Shown piece by piece: positions 18,430-26,255 of a stretch of DNA of 64,000 bases. The position numbers and the translations under genes were made by a program. The stretch comes from Pseudomonas fluorescens (GTDB lineage Bacteria; Pseudomonadota; Gammaproteobacteria; Pseudomonadales; Pseudomonadaceae). The notes beneath the pieces were generated by a model. That model made no database searches and was not told where the DNA came from. It saw nothing but the letters and a program-made list of their open reading frames with translations. Each line of letters starts with the position of its first letter. Position 1 is the first letter of the stretch. Location: the NCBI RefSeq assembly GCF_902497745.1, contig NZ_CABVHJ010000002.1:248001-312000 (forward strand). Reading direction: 5' to 3'.

Positions 18430-19371
18430 TCAACCGAGTTTCGGCGGCGGGCCACCGGGAGCCCATTTTTCTTTGGCGCTGAACAGGAACAGCTGCGAGT
18501 TATCCGCCGACAGCGGCGCGCGACGGGCCTCCCAGGCGTCATCGTGCTTGTCCATGTCGGCGTCGTATTCAATGTGGCAGCCCAGCGGACTGTTGAAGTA
18601 CCAGAACCAGTTGGAGCCAAACAGGTGACGGCCCGGGCCCCAGAAACTGGTCCAGCCTTTTTGCTCGAAACGCGTCCCGGCCAGCAGTACTTCGGTGCCA
18701 CTGCCCATGTGGAAGGTGAAGTGTTCGCAGCCCTTCATGTGCGGTGGGGTCTGGATCATGAACAGGCAATGGTGATCATCAGAGCCTGCCGGGCGCATGA
18801 ACGGCCCGGCGCCAATGAAGGTGTCGGTGGTGCGAAAACCCAGACGCTCGGCGTAGAACGCTTCTGCTTTCGCTGCGTCGGGCACGAAATACACCACGTG
18901 CGACAAAGTGCGCGGGACAGCGCCCATATCGAGGGTAATGCCCGGCTGGTTAAACGGCCGCTGTGGCGCATGGCCGGCGGCGTTGGTCAGGTCATCCGGC
19001 GCGCTGTAAGGCTTGCGTACGCTGACCTGAAAAGCGATGGCGAAACCCATGTCGTCAACGCTGTGCAGCACGCCGTGCTGATCACGACGGACGCTACGAT
19101 CACGGGCCAGCTCATCTTCGATGGCATCCAGATCGCTGATCGCAGCGACCCCGTAGACCGTCTCGCGAATCGACGGCGCCGGGCCGATCGCCGCCGGCAA
19201 ATCAGGATCGTCGGCTCGACGGATAATCACCGCGGTGCCATCCAGCGCTTCGAAACGCCCGCCGTTGCTGTCAACGCCGACCGGCGCAAGGCCGTAGTCG
19301 CGCAGGCAATCGGTGCAGGCTTGAATGTCATCGACGCCAAAAATCAGGGCATCAAGGCCAATGATGTTCAT
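18430..19371 (-). CDS. Extradiol-type ring-cleavage dioxygenase, VOC superfamily (FdeC-like)
   Basis: A 313-residue type I extradiol dioxygenase built of two vicinal-oxygen-chelate modules. The second module carries the iron ligands: H158 (TLSHVVYFV), H217 or H221 (CEHFTFH) and E268 (CHIEYDADM). Such enzymes use Fe(II) and O2 to open catechol-type rings next to the hydroxyl pair. Placed with a FAD hydroxylase that would create the ortho-diol, it should cleave that product. It is divergent from a NodD-like LysR gene with a nod-box-like operator between them. The actual diol substrate is not known. Confidence 0.88.
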   Translation of the reverse strand: MNIIGLDALIFGVDDIQACTDCLRDYGLAPVGVDSNGGRFEALDGTAVIIRRADDPDLPAAIGPAPSIRETVYGVAAISDLDAIEDELARDRSVRRDQHGVLHSVDDMGFAIAFQVSVRKPYSAPDDLTNAAGHAPQRPFNQPGITLDMGAVPRTLSHVVYFVPDAAKAEAFYAERLGFRTTDTFIGAGPFMRPAGSDDHHCLFMIQTPPHMKGCEHFTFHMGSGTEVLLAGTRFEQKGWTSFWGPGRHLFGSNWFWYFNSPLGCHIEYDADMDKHDDAWEARRAPLSADNSQLFLFSAKEKWAPGGPPPKLG

Positions 19372-19510
19372 GGCTTACCACTCCATTGAAATTATGATCC
19401 GGTGACTGTCGCCATGGGCGCCTTGCAGCGCGCCGGGCCTGACTGGAAACCGGTGGTGGTGTCGGCTGCAGGGCCGACTGCGGCGAAGATTGGCGCAAGG
19501 GCTGACAGCT

Positions 19511-19559
19511 GACTAATCGCGAGTCGGGATGCGACCTATCGGCAAACGCGATACCTGCA
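19511..19559. promoter_or_regulatory. LysR-type (nod-box-like) operator 2, lysR / dioxygenase divergent region
   Basis: GACTAATCGCGAGT (19511-19524), GGATGCGA (19528-19535) and ATCG-N7-CGATACCTG (19538-19557) repeat the blocks of operator 1 with identical spacing. ATC (19538-40) and GAT (19550-52) are nine bases apart. The site is about 80 bp before the LysR start (19629) and 170 bp before the dioxygenase start (19371), the standard place for autoregulation and divergent activation. The rest of the 257-bp gap shows no gene. Confidence 0.72.
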
Positions 19560-19628
19560 ACGAAGGTTGACGTGTCGATGGATTCGTTCGAATGTATTGC
19601 GAAAATAAATACAAAAACGGACCTGCCC

Positions 19629-20591
19629 ATGCGTTTCAACCATCTGGATCTGAACCTGCTGGTCGCGCTCGATGTGTTGCTCGAAGAGCAGAACATCACC
19701 CGCGCTGCCGAACGCCTGCACATGACCCAATCCGCCACCAGCGGTGTGCTCGCCCGTTTGCGCACCTACTTTGAGGATGAGTTGCTGGTGCAGGTGGGAC
19801 GCAAGATGCAGCCCACGCCCTATGCCACGGAACTGGCCAAACCGGTGCGTGAAGTCCTGCTGACGATCCAGTCATCAATCACCGCCAAACCGGTGTTCGA
19901 CCCGGCCACCAGCAAGCGTCATTTTCGCTTGGTGACCTCGGACTATCTGATCAGCGTGCTGTTCGCCCAAGTGATCCAGAACATTCATCAGCAAGCGCCC
20001 AACATCACTTTCGAAATGCTTGGCCCCAGCGACAATTCCGGCGAGTTGCTGGTACGTGGTGAGGTCGATCTGATGATTGTTCCCGAGCGCTACATCATCG
20101 AAGGCCACCCTTCACGCCTGCTGTTCGAAGAAGAACACGTGTGCGTGGTCTGGCAAGGCAATACGCAAGTCGGCGACACCCTGACCCTTGAGCAATACAT
20201 GGAGATGGGCCATGTCTCGGTGGGATTTGGCCGTACCCGGCACATGAGCATCGAAGAATGGTTCATGAATCAATACGGCTTCAATCGGCGCATTGAAGTG
20301 ATCACCAGCGACTTCAATACCCTGCCGCAACTGATTGTCGGCACGCAGCGCATCGCCACGATGCACCAACGTCTGGCGAACCTCTACGCGCACTATCTGC
20401 CGCTGCGCATCCTGCCGCCACCGGTGAAAATTCCGGTCATGCGCGAGTACATGTTGTGGCACCGCAGCGTTGACGGCGACCCGATGCACCGCTGGCTGCG
20501 CGAGCGCATCAGCGAATCCATCCAGCATCTGCAACACGTGCCCATCGTATCTCGCGATACCTCGTATCCGCCGTCACGATTGGCCAATTAG
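19629..20591 (+). CDS. LysR-family regulator, NodD/FdeR-like
   Basis: A 320-residue LysR protein starting MRFNHLDLNLLVALDVLL, the N-terminus typical of the NodD/NahR/FdeR branch. The winged helix-turn-helix is at about 17-60 (NITRAAERLHMTQSATSGVLARLR) and the rest is the effector-binding domain. The branch commonly senses aromatic or flavonoid inducers at ATC-N9-GAT boxes, and three such boxes flank this gene. It is divergent from the dioxygenase and followed by the alpha/beta hydrolase. The internal ATG at 19629 is preferred to the 19572 one because it matches family starts. Role as inducer-responsive activator of the cluster is inferred. Confidence 0.87.
   Translation: MRFNHLDLNLLVALDVLLEEQNITRAAERLHMTQSATSGVLARLRTYFEDELLVQVGRKMQPTPYATELAKPVREVLLTIQSSITAKPVFDPATSKRHFRLVTSDYLISVLFAQVIQNIHQQAPNITFEMLGPSDNSGELLVRGEVDLMIVPERYIIEGHPSRLLFEEEHVCVVWQGNTQVGDTLTLEQYMEMGHVSVGFGRTRHMSIEEWFMNQYGFNRRIEVITSDFNTLPQLIVGTQRIATMHQRLANLYAHYLPLRILPPPVKIPVMREYMLWHRSVDGDPMHRWLRERISESIQHLQHVPIVSRDTSYPPSRLAN
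20544..20564. promoter_or_regulatory. LysR-type (nod-box-like) operator 3, before the alpha/beta hydrolase
   Basis: ATCG-N7-CGATACCTCG starts at 20544; ATC (20544-46) and GAT (20556-58) are nine bases apart. It lies inside the last codons of the LysR gene, about 90 bp before the hydrolase ATG (20651). A GACTAAT block is also present nearby, but on the opposite strand (20586-20592), so this copy is arranged differently from operators 1 and 2. Confidence 0.6.
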
Positions 20592-20608
20592 TCGGGTGAT
20601 CCTTAACG

Positions 20609-20629
20609 TGCCTTGGGAATGCCAAGGCA
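20609..20629. other. Short perfect hairpin in the hydrolase leader
   Basis: TGCCTTGG and CCAAGGCA are perfect inverted arms around GAATG, 21 bases before the hydrolase ATG and just after the LysR stop. There is no T-run, so it may be a weak lysR end, a leader element or a protein site; role unknown. Confidence 0.4.
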
Positions 20630-20650
20630 ACCATAAGGACAACAATAATC

Positions 20651-21808
20651 ATGTTTCGCTATTTCCCGACCAACTACGTTTGGAATCTCTCTGTCGACCT
20701 GGCCATTGAAATGGGCGCCCGCATGGGCGAAATCGAAGCGATGTGTGCCCCGCTGCAAGAGGCGGCCAAGCAGCCGGACGCGGCCGGCACCCGCGCCTTT
20801 CGCGAAACCTGGGCGAAAATGGCCGACAAGCTTTGCGGTCTGGCTGAGGAAGACGAAGGCAATGGCCGGATGCTCTCGGCTGGCGAAAAATACAACCGCG
20901 CCGCCACTTACTATTTGACCTGCGAGCGTCTGCAAGCCCATGGTGCGCCAGGCCGTACCGAGCTGTATCAGCGTTTTCTGCAGACCTTCAAACGCGGCAT
21001 CGAACTGTCGCGTGAAAACTGCGAACGGGTGGAAATCCCTTACGAGGGCAAACATCTTTCCGGCTTGCTCGTACGCGCCGAAGGCGTCGAGGGTCCGGCG
21101 CCGATACTGGTGCAGGTCAACGGTCTGGACTCGACCAAAGAAATGAAATACCGCGTGGGACTGCCTGCGTGGCTGGCGAAACGCGGCATCTCTTCGCTGA
21201 TCATCGACCAGCCCGGCACCGGCGAAGCGCTGCGCCTGCATGGCCTGACCGCACGATTCGACAGTGAACACTGGGCCAGTCGTGTGGTGGATTGGCTGGA
21301 AACCCGAAGCGACATCGATGCCAAACGTATCGGTCTGGAAGGCGTCTCGTTGGGCGGTTATTACTGCCCGCGCGCGGTTGCATTCGAACCACGCTTCGCC
21401 TGCGGCGTAGTCTGGGGCGCCAACCATGACTGGCGTGATGTGCAAAAGCGTCGACTGGAAAAGGAAGGCAGCTTCCCGGTGCCGCACTACTGGGCGCACG
21501 TGTGCTGGGTATGGGGCGCCAAGGACGTCGAAGAGTTCATGACCATCGCCGAAAACGTCCACCTCGATGGCGTGCTCGATCGGATCAAGGTGCCCTTCCT
21601 CGTCACCCACGGTGAGCAGGATTCGCAGATTCCATTGAAGTGGGCGCATCGCACCTACGAACAACTGGTCAACAGTCCAAAATGTGAACTGAAAATCTTC
21701 ACCGAACGTGAAGGTGGCGTGCAGCATTCGAGCTTCGACAACAGCATCAATGCCGGGCAATACATTGCTGACTGGGTTGCTGAAACCCTCGGCGGTCGCA
21801 CCGCTTGA
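20651..21808 (+). CDS. Alpha/beta hydrolase, 2,6-dihydroxypseudooxynicotine hydrolase-like
   Basis: A 385-residue hydrolase with a helical N-terminal cap region (about 1-130) ahead of the alpha/beta core, as in 2,6-dihydroxypseudooxynicotine hydrolase and FrsA-like enzymes. The nucleophile elbow is GVSLGGYY (Ser near 233), with the acid in THGEQDSQIP and the His in GGVQHSSFDN. Relatives cleave C-C bonds between carbonyls (beta-diketone-like), which fits a meta-cleavage product or a flavonoid C-ring fragment. It follows the LysR gene, with operator 3 upstream and a strong terminator (21831-21866) after it, so it forms its own small transcript. Confidence 0.82.
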   Translation: MFRYFPTNYVWNLSVDLAIEMGARMGEIEAMCAPLQEAAKQPDAAGTRAFRETWAKMADKLCGLAEEDEGNGRMLSAGEKYNRAATYYLTCERLQAHGAPGRTELYQRFLQTFKRGIELSRENCERVEIPYEGKHLSGLLVRAEGVEGPAPILVQVNGLDSTKEMKYRVGLPAWLAKRGISSLIIDQPGTGEALRLHGLTARFDSEHWASRVVDWLETRSDIDAKRIGLEGVSLGGYYCPRAVAFEPRFACGVVWGANHDWRDVQKRRLEKEGSFPVPHYWAHVCWVWGAKDVEEFMTIAENVHLDGVLDRIKVPFLVTHGEQDSQIPLKWAHRTYEQLVNSPKCELKIFTEREGGVQHSSFDNSINAGQYIADWVAETLGGRTA

Positions 21809-21830
21809 TCCACTGAAAAACACGCCATAA

Positions 21831-21866
21831 AAAACGCCGGACAATCTTTCGATTGTCCGGCGTTTT
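21831..21866 (+). terminator. Rho-independent terminator after the alpha/beta hydrolase
   Basis: A 16-base stem AAAACGCCGGACAATC pairs perfectly with its complement around the tetraloop TTTC, and the right arm ends in TTTT. Flanking A and T runs make it able to work in both directions. Confidence 0.85.
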
Positions 21867-21895
21867 GCATTAACGGATTCAAGCGCTGGCGCAGC

Positions 21896-21912
21896 TATTG
21901 ATGCCGTCAATA
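21896..21912. promoter_or_regulatory. Short palindrome upstream of the amidohydrolase, possible LysR box
   Basis: TATTGA and TCAATA arms are separated by TGCCG, giving a T-N11-A symmetric box (ATT-N9-AAT) about 85 bp before the amidohydrolase ATG. It has LysR box spacing but lacks the CGATACC block of operators 1-4, so binding by one of the two local LysR proteins is only a suggestion. Confidence 0.4.
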
Positions 21913-21996
21913 CGCAGCCATCGATGCAATCTGCTGGTCGTCCCCTCGCCTGCTCTCTAGCCTCTCTTTGCAGAACAATCACAGAGCGAAGACGCC

Positions 21997-23346
21997 ATGA
22001 CTGCCCTGCACCTGAAATGCCAGACCCTGTTTGACGGCACCGGACTGCAAACCCGCCAACAACAGACATTGATCGTCGAAAACGGCTTGCTCAGTTACGT
22101 CGGCGCTACCGCGTTGGCACCCGCTCCCCAGCCAGGCGATACACAGGTGGATGCGGGGGATGATTTCGTGATGCCGGGGCTGGTGGATGTGCACACGCAT
22201 CTGGCCTTCGGCAACGCGCAAAGCGAAGAAGACATTGATCTGTGGACCAGCGACGAATTTCGCGCATTGCGCGGGATGTTCTTCGCGCAACACGTGCTGG
22301 CTGCCGGCGTCACCAGCATGGTCTGCCCCGGTGACAGCGGCCAGCTCAGCATCGCCGTGCGCAATGCGGTGACCGCTGGTTTGTTCGAAGGGCCGAGGAT
22401 CGCAGCCAGCAGCCGCGTCATCACCAACCGCCAGAGTCTCAATGACTGGTTCCCGAGTCGGGTCGGCGCTCCGGAGTACTTCACCGCGCAGTTGGTCACC
22501 AGCCGTAGCGACGCCCTCGCGGAGATCCGCAAGCAGGCCAAGGATGGCGTTGACCTGATCAAGATCGCCATGGACGGCACGCACCGCCGCCCCAACGGCG
22601 AAATCATTGCGGCCTTCACCGCCGACGAAACCTTCGAAATGGTTGAGGAAGCGCATCGTCTGGGCTGCAAGGTCGCCACCCATGCCTATGGGCGCGAAGC
22701 TGTGATGTACGCGGCGCGTGCAGGCGTTGATCTGGTTTTCCACGCCTTTTACATGGACGACGCGTGCATCGAAGCGTTGCTCGAGGCCGGTAGCATCCTT
22801 GCCCCGACCATGACGTTCCCGCAGAACACCGTGGATTTCTGTCAGCCCCACGATCCGGCGATCAGCACGGGTTATGCCGGTTATTGTGCACGCACACTGG
22901 AAGTCGGTTCGGCGGTGCTCAAACGCGCCAAAGCGGCCGGCGTACCGTTTGCCTGCGGCAGTGACAGCGGTTTTGCGGTGACGCCCTATGGCGAATGGCA
23001 TGCGCGCGAACTGGAGCTGTTGGTCACGCGCCTGGGATTCACTCCGGCCGAAGCGTTATACGCAGCGACGGCTGTCGGTGCGCGCTGTATGCCGCGCGGT
23101 GAAACCCTCGGCTCGCTGCAGGTGGGCAAGCAGGCAGACTTCCTCGTGCTTGATGGTTCACCGCTGGATGACATCCGCCTCCTTCAGGATCGTTCGCGCC
23201 TGAAGGCCGTTTACAAGGCCGGCCAACCGGTACGCATGGATCGCAGCCCCTACAACCCCAAGCAAGTGTCCGATTTCAACTCGCTGAAATGGACCGATCT
23301 TTACACCCGTGACCGCGTGGCCCAACTGGGCAAGTGGACCGTATGA
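21997..23346 (+). CDS. Amidohydrolase-family metal-dependent hydrolase
   Basis: A 449-residue amidohydrolase of the imidazolonepropionase-like group. Metal ligands are seen in VDVHTHLAF (HxH, about 62-64), LIKIAMDG (Lys near 189), THAYGRE (His near 228), FHAFYMDD and the final ACGSDSG (Asp near 326). Family members hydrolyse cyclic amides, amides or decarboxylate aromatic acids. It overlaps the GlcG/HbpS-like gene region immediately after it and is bounded by a terminator upstream, suggesting a two-gene unit controlled by the second LysR. The substrate is not known. Confidence 0.82.
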   Translation: MTALHLKCQTLFDGTGLQTRQQQTLIVENGLLSYVGATALAPAPQPGDTQVDAGDDFVMPGLVDVHTHLAFGNAQSEEDIDLWTSDEFRALRGMFFAQHVLAAGVTSMVCPGDSGQLSIAVRNAVTAGLFEGPRIAASSRVITNRQSLNDWFPSRVGAPEYFTAQLVTSRSDALAEIRKQAKDGVDLIKIAMDGTHRRPNGEIIAAFTADETFEMVEEAHRLGCKVATHAYGREAVMYAARAGVDLVFHAFYMDDACIEALLEAGSILAPTMTFPQNTVDFCQPHDPAISTGYAGYCARTLEVGSAVLKRAKAAGVPFACGSDSGFAVTPYGEWHARELELLVTRLGFTPAEALYAATAVGARCMPRGETLGSLQVGKQADFLVLDGSPLDDIRLLQDRSRLKAVYKAGQPVRMDRSPYNPKQVSDFNSLKWTDLYTRDRVAQLGKWTV

Positions 23347-23357
23347 GGACAGATGCC

Positions 23358-23804
23358 ATGCAACGACTGGATCTGCTGACTGCGACGAACATGGCCAGCG
23401 ATGCCATTCGCATTGCTCGGGAAACCGGGATCAAACCTCTGGGCGTCGCGGTACTGGATGCCGCCGCCCATCCGTTGGCGGTTCTGCGCGACGAACACGC
23501 CAGCTTCCTGCGCCCGCAAATCGCCACCGGCAAGGCACGTGGCTGCCTGGGTATGGGTTTTGGCGGACGTGAATTGGCGCGGCGCGCTCAGGCCATGCCG
23601 GCGTTTTTCGACGCGATCAACAGTTTGACTGGCGGAGAGGTGATTCCCATAGCGGGCGGTGTGTTGATCCGTAATACCGAGGGCGTGGTGCTCGGGGCCA
23701 TCGGCATCAGTGGCGATACCTCGGACAACGACGAGCGCTGCGCATTGCTGGCCATCGCCAAGGCCGGATTAATGGCCGACAACGGCGATCAACCAGAGGG
23801 CTGA
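23358..23804 (+). CDS. GlcG/HbpS family heme-binding-like protein
   Basis: A 148-residue GlcG/HbpS protein (PF03928) with LGVAVLDAAAHPLAVLRDEHA, the glycine-rich IPIAGGVLIRN and VLGAIGISGDTSDNDE, all hallmarks of the family. Function is poorly known; members bind heme or small ligands and are often coded beside catabolic enzymes. ATG 23358 has GAGGACAG just upstream and gives the usual N-terminus MQRLDLLTA; an ATG at 23343 overlapping the amidohydrolase stop is an alternative. The 3' end overlaps the convergent LysR gene by 16 bases. Confidence 0.82.
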   Translation: MQRLDLLTATNMASDAIRIARETGIKPLGVAVLDAAAHPLAVLRDEHASFLRPQIATGKARGCLGMGFGGRELARRAQAMPAFFDAINSLTGGEVIPIAGGVLIRNTEGVVLGAIGISGDTSDNDERCALLAIAKAGLMADNGDQPEG

Positions 23805-24724
23805 TCGAGCAACGCGGCCTGTTCCAGAAGCAGGCCGCGAAACCACTGCATGACCGGGTCATGTTCTTGATAGGGATGCCATTGCAAAACTTGAACGGCC
23901 TCGGGAAAAGCCATCGGCGCCGGATGGACGCGTAATGGATAACACTGGGCGAAGCGTTGCGCCTGTCGTCGAAACACCGTGGCAATGCGTGCGGTACCGA
24001 CAATGAATTGCGGCATCAGCACAAAGCTTTCCACGGTTACCGCCACTTGCCGCTCGATTCCGAGTTCATGCAGGTGCATGGCATCCATCGCCAGGTTGTG
24101 CCCGTCGGCAAACTCGCGCACCACATGCGCCGCGGCGCGATAGTCGGCCATGCTCAGTTGCTCGGCAAACTGTGGCTGTTGCGCGCAGACGATGCAACAC
24201 AGCTGGTCAGTCAGGAGCGGCATATGGGGATAGGCCGGATTCAGTCGTCGTTGCGGCACTACCACACAATCGCTGCGCCGATAATCCAGCGCTTCGCTGA
24301 CGACATCACCGTCGCGCGGGACAGGCATGTCGCGCAGGCTCAAGCGAATATTCGGAGCGACCTGCGCCAAAACACGGCTGACAGCCGGAAGCAGCACGTC
24401 GGCGACATAGTCGGAGGCTACCAGAGTGATATGCCGGTCGCAGTTCGCCGGATCAAAATTCAGCGGCGCGTCGACGACTTCCCGTGTCAGCGCCAACGCT
24501 GCACGCACTTTTGGCAGCAACTCCAGACCCAGCGCAGTGGGTTCCAGGCGGCGCCCCACTTGTACCAGTAACGGGTCGTTGAAATGTTCACGCAAGCGGC
24601 CCAATGCCGAACTGGCTGCTGACTGCCCCAGACACAGACGCTCGGCCGCCCTGCTGACACTGCATTCGCTCAGCAAAGCGTCCAGCGCAACCAATAGATT
24701 AAGGTCGAGGCGTCGATATCGCAT
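23789..24724 (-). CDS. LysR-family regulator, second NodD-like paralogue
   Basis: A 311-residue LysR protein starting MRYRRLDLNLLVALDALL with helix-turn-helix SVSRAAERLCLGQSAASSALGRLR. It is clearly related to the LysR protein at 19629 (shared LDLNLLVALD start and VVLMPQFIVGTARIAT-type effector segment) and belongs to the same NodD/NahR branch. A perfectly symmetric ATC-N9-GAT site (24840-24866) lies about 115 bp upstream, consistent with autoregulation. It converges with the amidohydrolase/HbpS pair, the most likely targets together with the rest of the cluster (inference). Confidence 0.86.
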   Translation of the reverse strand: MRYRRLDLNLLVALDALLSECSVSRAAERLCLGQSAASSALGRLREHFNDPLLVQVGRRLEPTALGLELLPKVRAALALTREVVDAPLNFDPANCDRHITLVASDYVADVLLPAVSRVLAQVAPNIRLSLRDMPVPRDGDVVSEALDYRRSDCVVVPQRRLNPAYPHMPLLTDQLCCIVCAQQPQFAEQLSMADYRAAAHVVREFADGHNLAMDAMHLHELGIERQVAVTVESFVLMPQFIVGTARIATVFRRQAQRFAQCYPLRVHPAPMAFPEAVQVLQWHPYQEHDPVMQWFRGLLLEQAALLDQPSG

Positions 24725-24839
24725 GTCGGTTCCGCTGGGGGGCGTGGGTCAGATGTTTGCCCGAGATGACGGGCATGGTCCACAACACATCCTGACCTTA
24801 ACCAGCGGCTTACCGATGCACCAATCGCATGCGTCGCTG

Positions 24840-24866
24840 CCAGGTATCGTCAACAACGATACCTGG
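24840..24866. promoter_or_regulatory. LysR-type (nod-box-like) operator 4, perfect palindrome upstream of second LysR
   Basis: CCAGGTATCGT and ACGATACCTGG are perfect 11-base arms around CAACA. Within it ATCG-N7-CGATACCTGG matches operators 1-3, with ATC and GAT nine bases apart. It is about 115 bp before the ATG at 24724. No T-run follows, so it is better read as an operator than as the csbD terminator. The rest of the gap 24725-24912 shows nothing clear. Confidence 0.7.
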
Positions 24867-24912
24867 CACTTGCGCGAATTGACTCAGGTTGGGAACTTCC
24901 CTACACCCTGGC

Positions 24913-25161
24913 TCAGCGGCGCAGCAGTCGATTGACCAAGAGCAGGACGGCCGCGCCAATGGCGATTGCGGCGACGGGCTTCTCTTTAACGAACGTCGAG
25001 ACGCTGTCGAGGGTATCGCCGTAGGTTTTGGTCAGTTGGCCAGCCGCTTGACGACCAGCACCTTCGGCCTCCATTGCCGAGTCCCCCATCAGTCTGCCGA
25101 CTGCGCTTTGCGCCTTGCCGGCCAGCTTTTCTGCCACACCTTCTACTTGTTCGCTCTTCAT
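24913..25161 (-). CDS. CsbD-family stress-response protein with C-terminal membrane segment
   Basis: An 82-residue protein: EQVEGVAEKLAGKAQSAVGRLMGD is the CsbD-like motif (usually in general stress proteins), followed by a helical linker and a single hydrophobic segment AAIAIGAAVLLLVNRLLRR as in DUF883/ElaB-like tail anchors. It is probably a small inner-membrane-associated stress protein. The gene is monocistronic, with the 203-bp gap to the DUF1206 gene on one side and the LysR region on the other. Confidence 0.8.
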   Translation of the reverse strand: MKSEQVEGVAEKLAGKAQSAVGRLMGDSAMEAEGAGRQAAGQLTKTYGDTLDSVSTFVKEKPVAAIAIGAAVLLLVNRLLRR

Positions 25162-25364
25162 GATTGATCAACCCTGCGTGTATGAGTGGGGAATGCCGAC
25201 CGCCCTGTCCGAGTGGCTATCAGCACGACGTTAGGGGCGCGCGCCGGATGATTAGTTCAAAGATGATGAGTCGCAGGCGCCGGCTCCGACGGTTTTCCCT
25301 TCGCCAATAGAACCCCTTCCCGGCAGCGGGGTCTGCTCTTGCATCACTCTCGGGAATCGATCCA

Positions 25365-26177
25365 ATGTCCACGCAACGCAGCCTTGTCATACTCGCTCGG
25401 GGAGGCTACGCCGCTCGTGGTGTGCTTTATCTGATCATCGGTATTTTTGCATTGCTGGCAGCCCATGATTCGACAAAACCCAAGGACAGCCACCGCAGCC
25501 TCGAGGCCTTGCTGGCTCAGCCATTCGGCTATTTTCTCGTTGGGATTGTCGTAGCCGGCCTGCTCGCTTTTGCCGCCTGGCGTTTCCTGCAAGCGACCCG
25601 CGATGTCGACCATCACGGTAAAAACCTCAAGGGCTTGGTGATTCGCGCCGGTCTGTTCGCCGGCGGCCTGGTCAACGGTGCTCTGGCATTCTTTGCCTTG
25701 GGCTTGCTGGTCAGCGGCATTGAAAGCTCGGGCAATTCCGGTGAGCAAAGCAATGACTGGCTGGCGCATTTTTTGTCTTGGGATTACTCGAATGGATTGG
25801 TGTACCTGATCGCGCTCATTCCTTTGGGTGTTGGCATTGCTCACATCATCAAAGGCTGGAAGGCCTCATTCGAGCGATATTTCGAGGCCGACGAAGAGGT
25901 CATGCGTTACGTCCGCCCGGTATCTCGATTCGGTCTGATCGCCCGTGGCGTCGTATTTATTGAAATTGCCGTGCTGCTGGCCGTCAGCGGTTCCGCCTAT
26001 AAAGCCATGGATCCACCGGGTATGAAGGAAGCCCTCGACGCCCTGCAGAATCTGCCAGCGGGATGGCTGATATTGATGGTGATGGCCGCGGGGCTGATTG
26101 CGTTCTCGGTTTACAGTTTTTCTGAAGCGTGCTGGCGCAAGATCAATATGGATGTGCCGGGCGTCTCGAGGCAGTAG
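25365..26177 (+). CDS. DUF1206 family integral membrane protein
   Basis: A 270-residue protein with six predicted membrane segments in three pairs, each pair starting with a LARxGYxARGVLYLIIG-like repeat: residues 9-24, GLVIRAGLFAGGLVNG (about 84-99) and SRFGLIARGVVFIEIA (about 187-202). This threefold repeat is the DUF1206 (PF06724) signature. Function is unknown. It stands alone between csbD and the TonB receptor gene, which it faces. Confidence 0.82.
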   Translation: MSTQRSLVILARGGYAARGVLYLIIGIFALLAAHDSTKPKDSHRSLEALLAQPFGYFLVGIVVAGLLAFAAWRFLQATRDVDHHGKNLKGLVIRAGLFAGGLVNGALAFFALGLLVSGIESSGNSGEQSNDWLAHFLSWDYSNGLVYLIALIPLGVGIAHIIKGWKASFERYFEADEEVMRYVRPVSRFGLIARGVVFIEIAVLLAVSGSAYKAMDPPGMKEALDALQNLPAGWLILMVMAAGLIAFSVYSFSEACWRKINMDVPGVSRQ

Positions 26178-26255
26178 AGCGCTGCGCCTTGCTCTCGAAG
26201 CTTGTCCAGCCCGGCGATAGTGTGACTGCCCACGCTCGGTGAGCAGTGCATTCAG

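Noticed and set aside
24840-24866. Terminator for the csbD gene
   Set aside because: The palindrome has no T-run on the needed strand and its core matches the three LysR-type sites.
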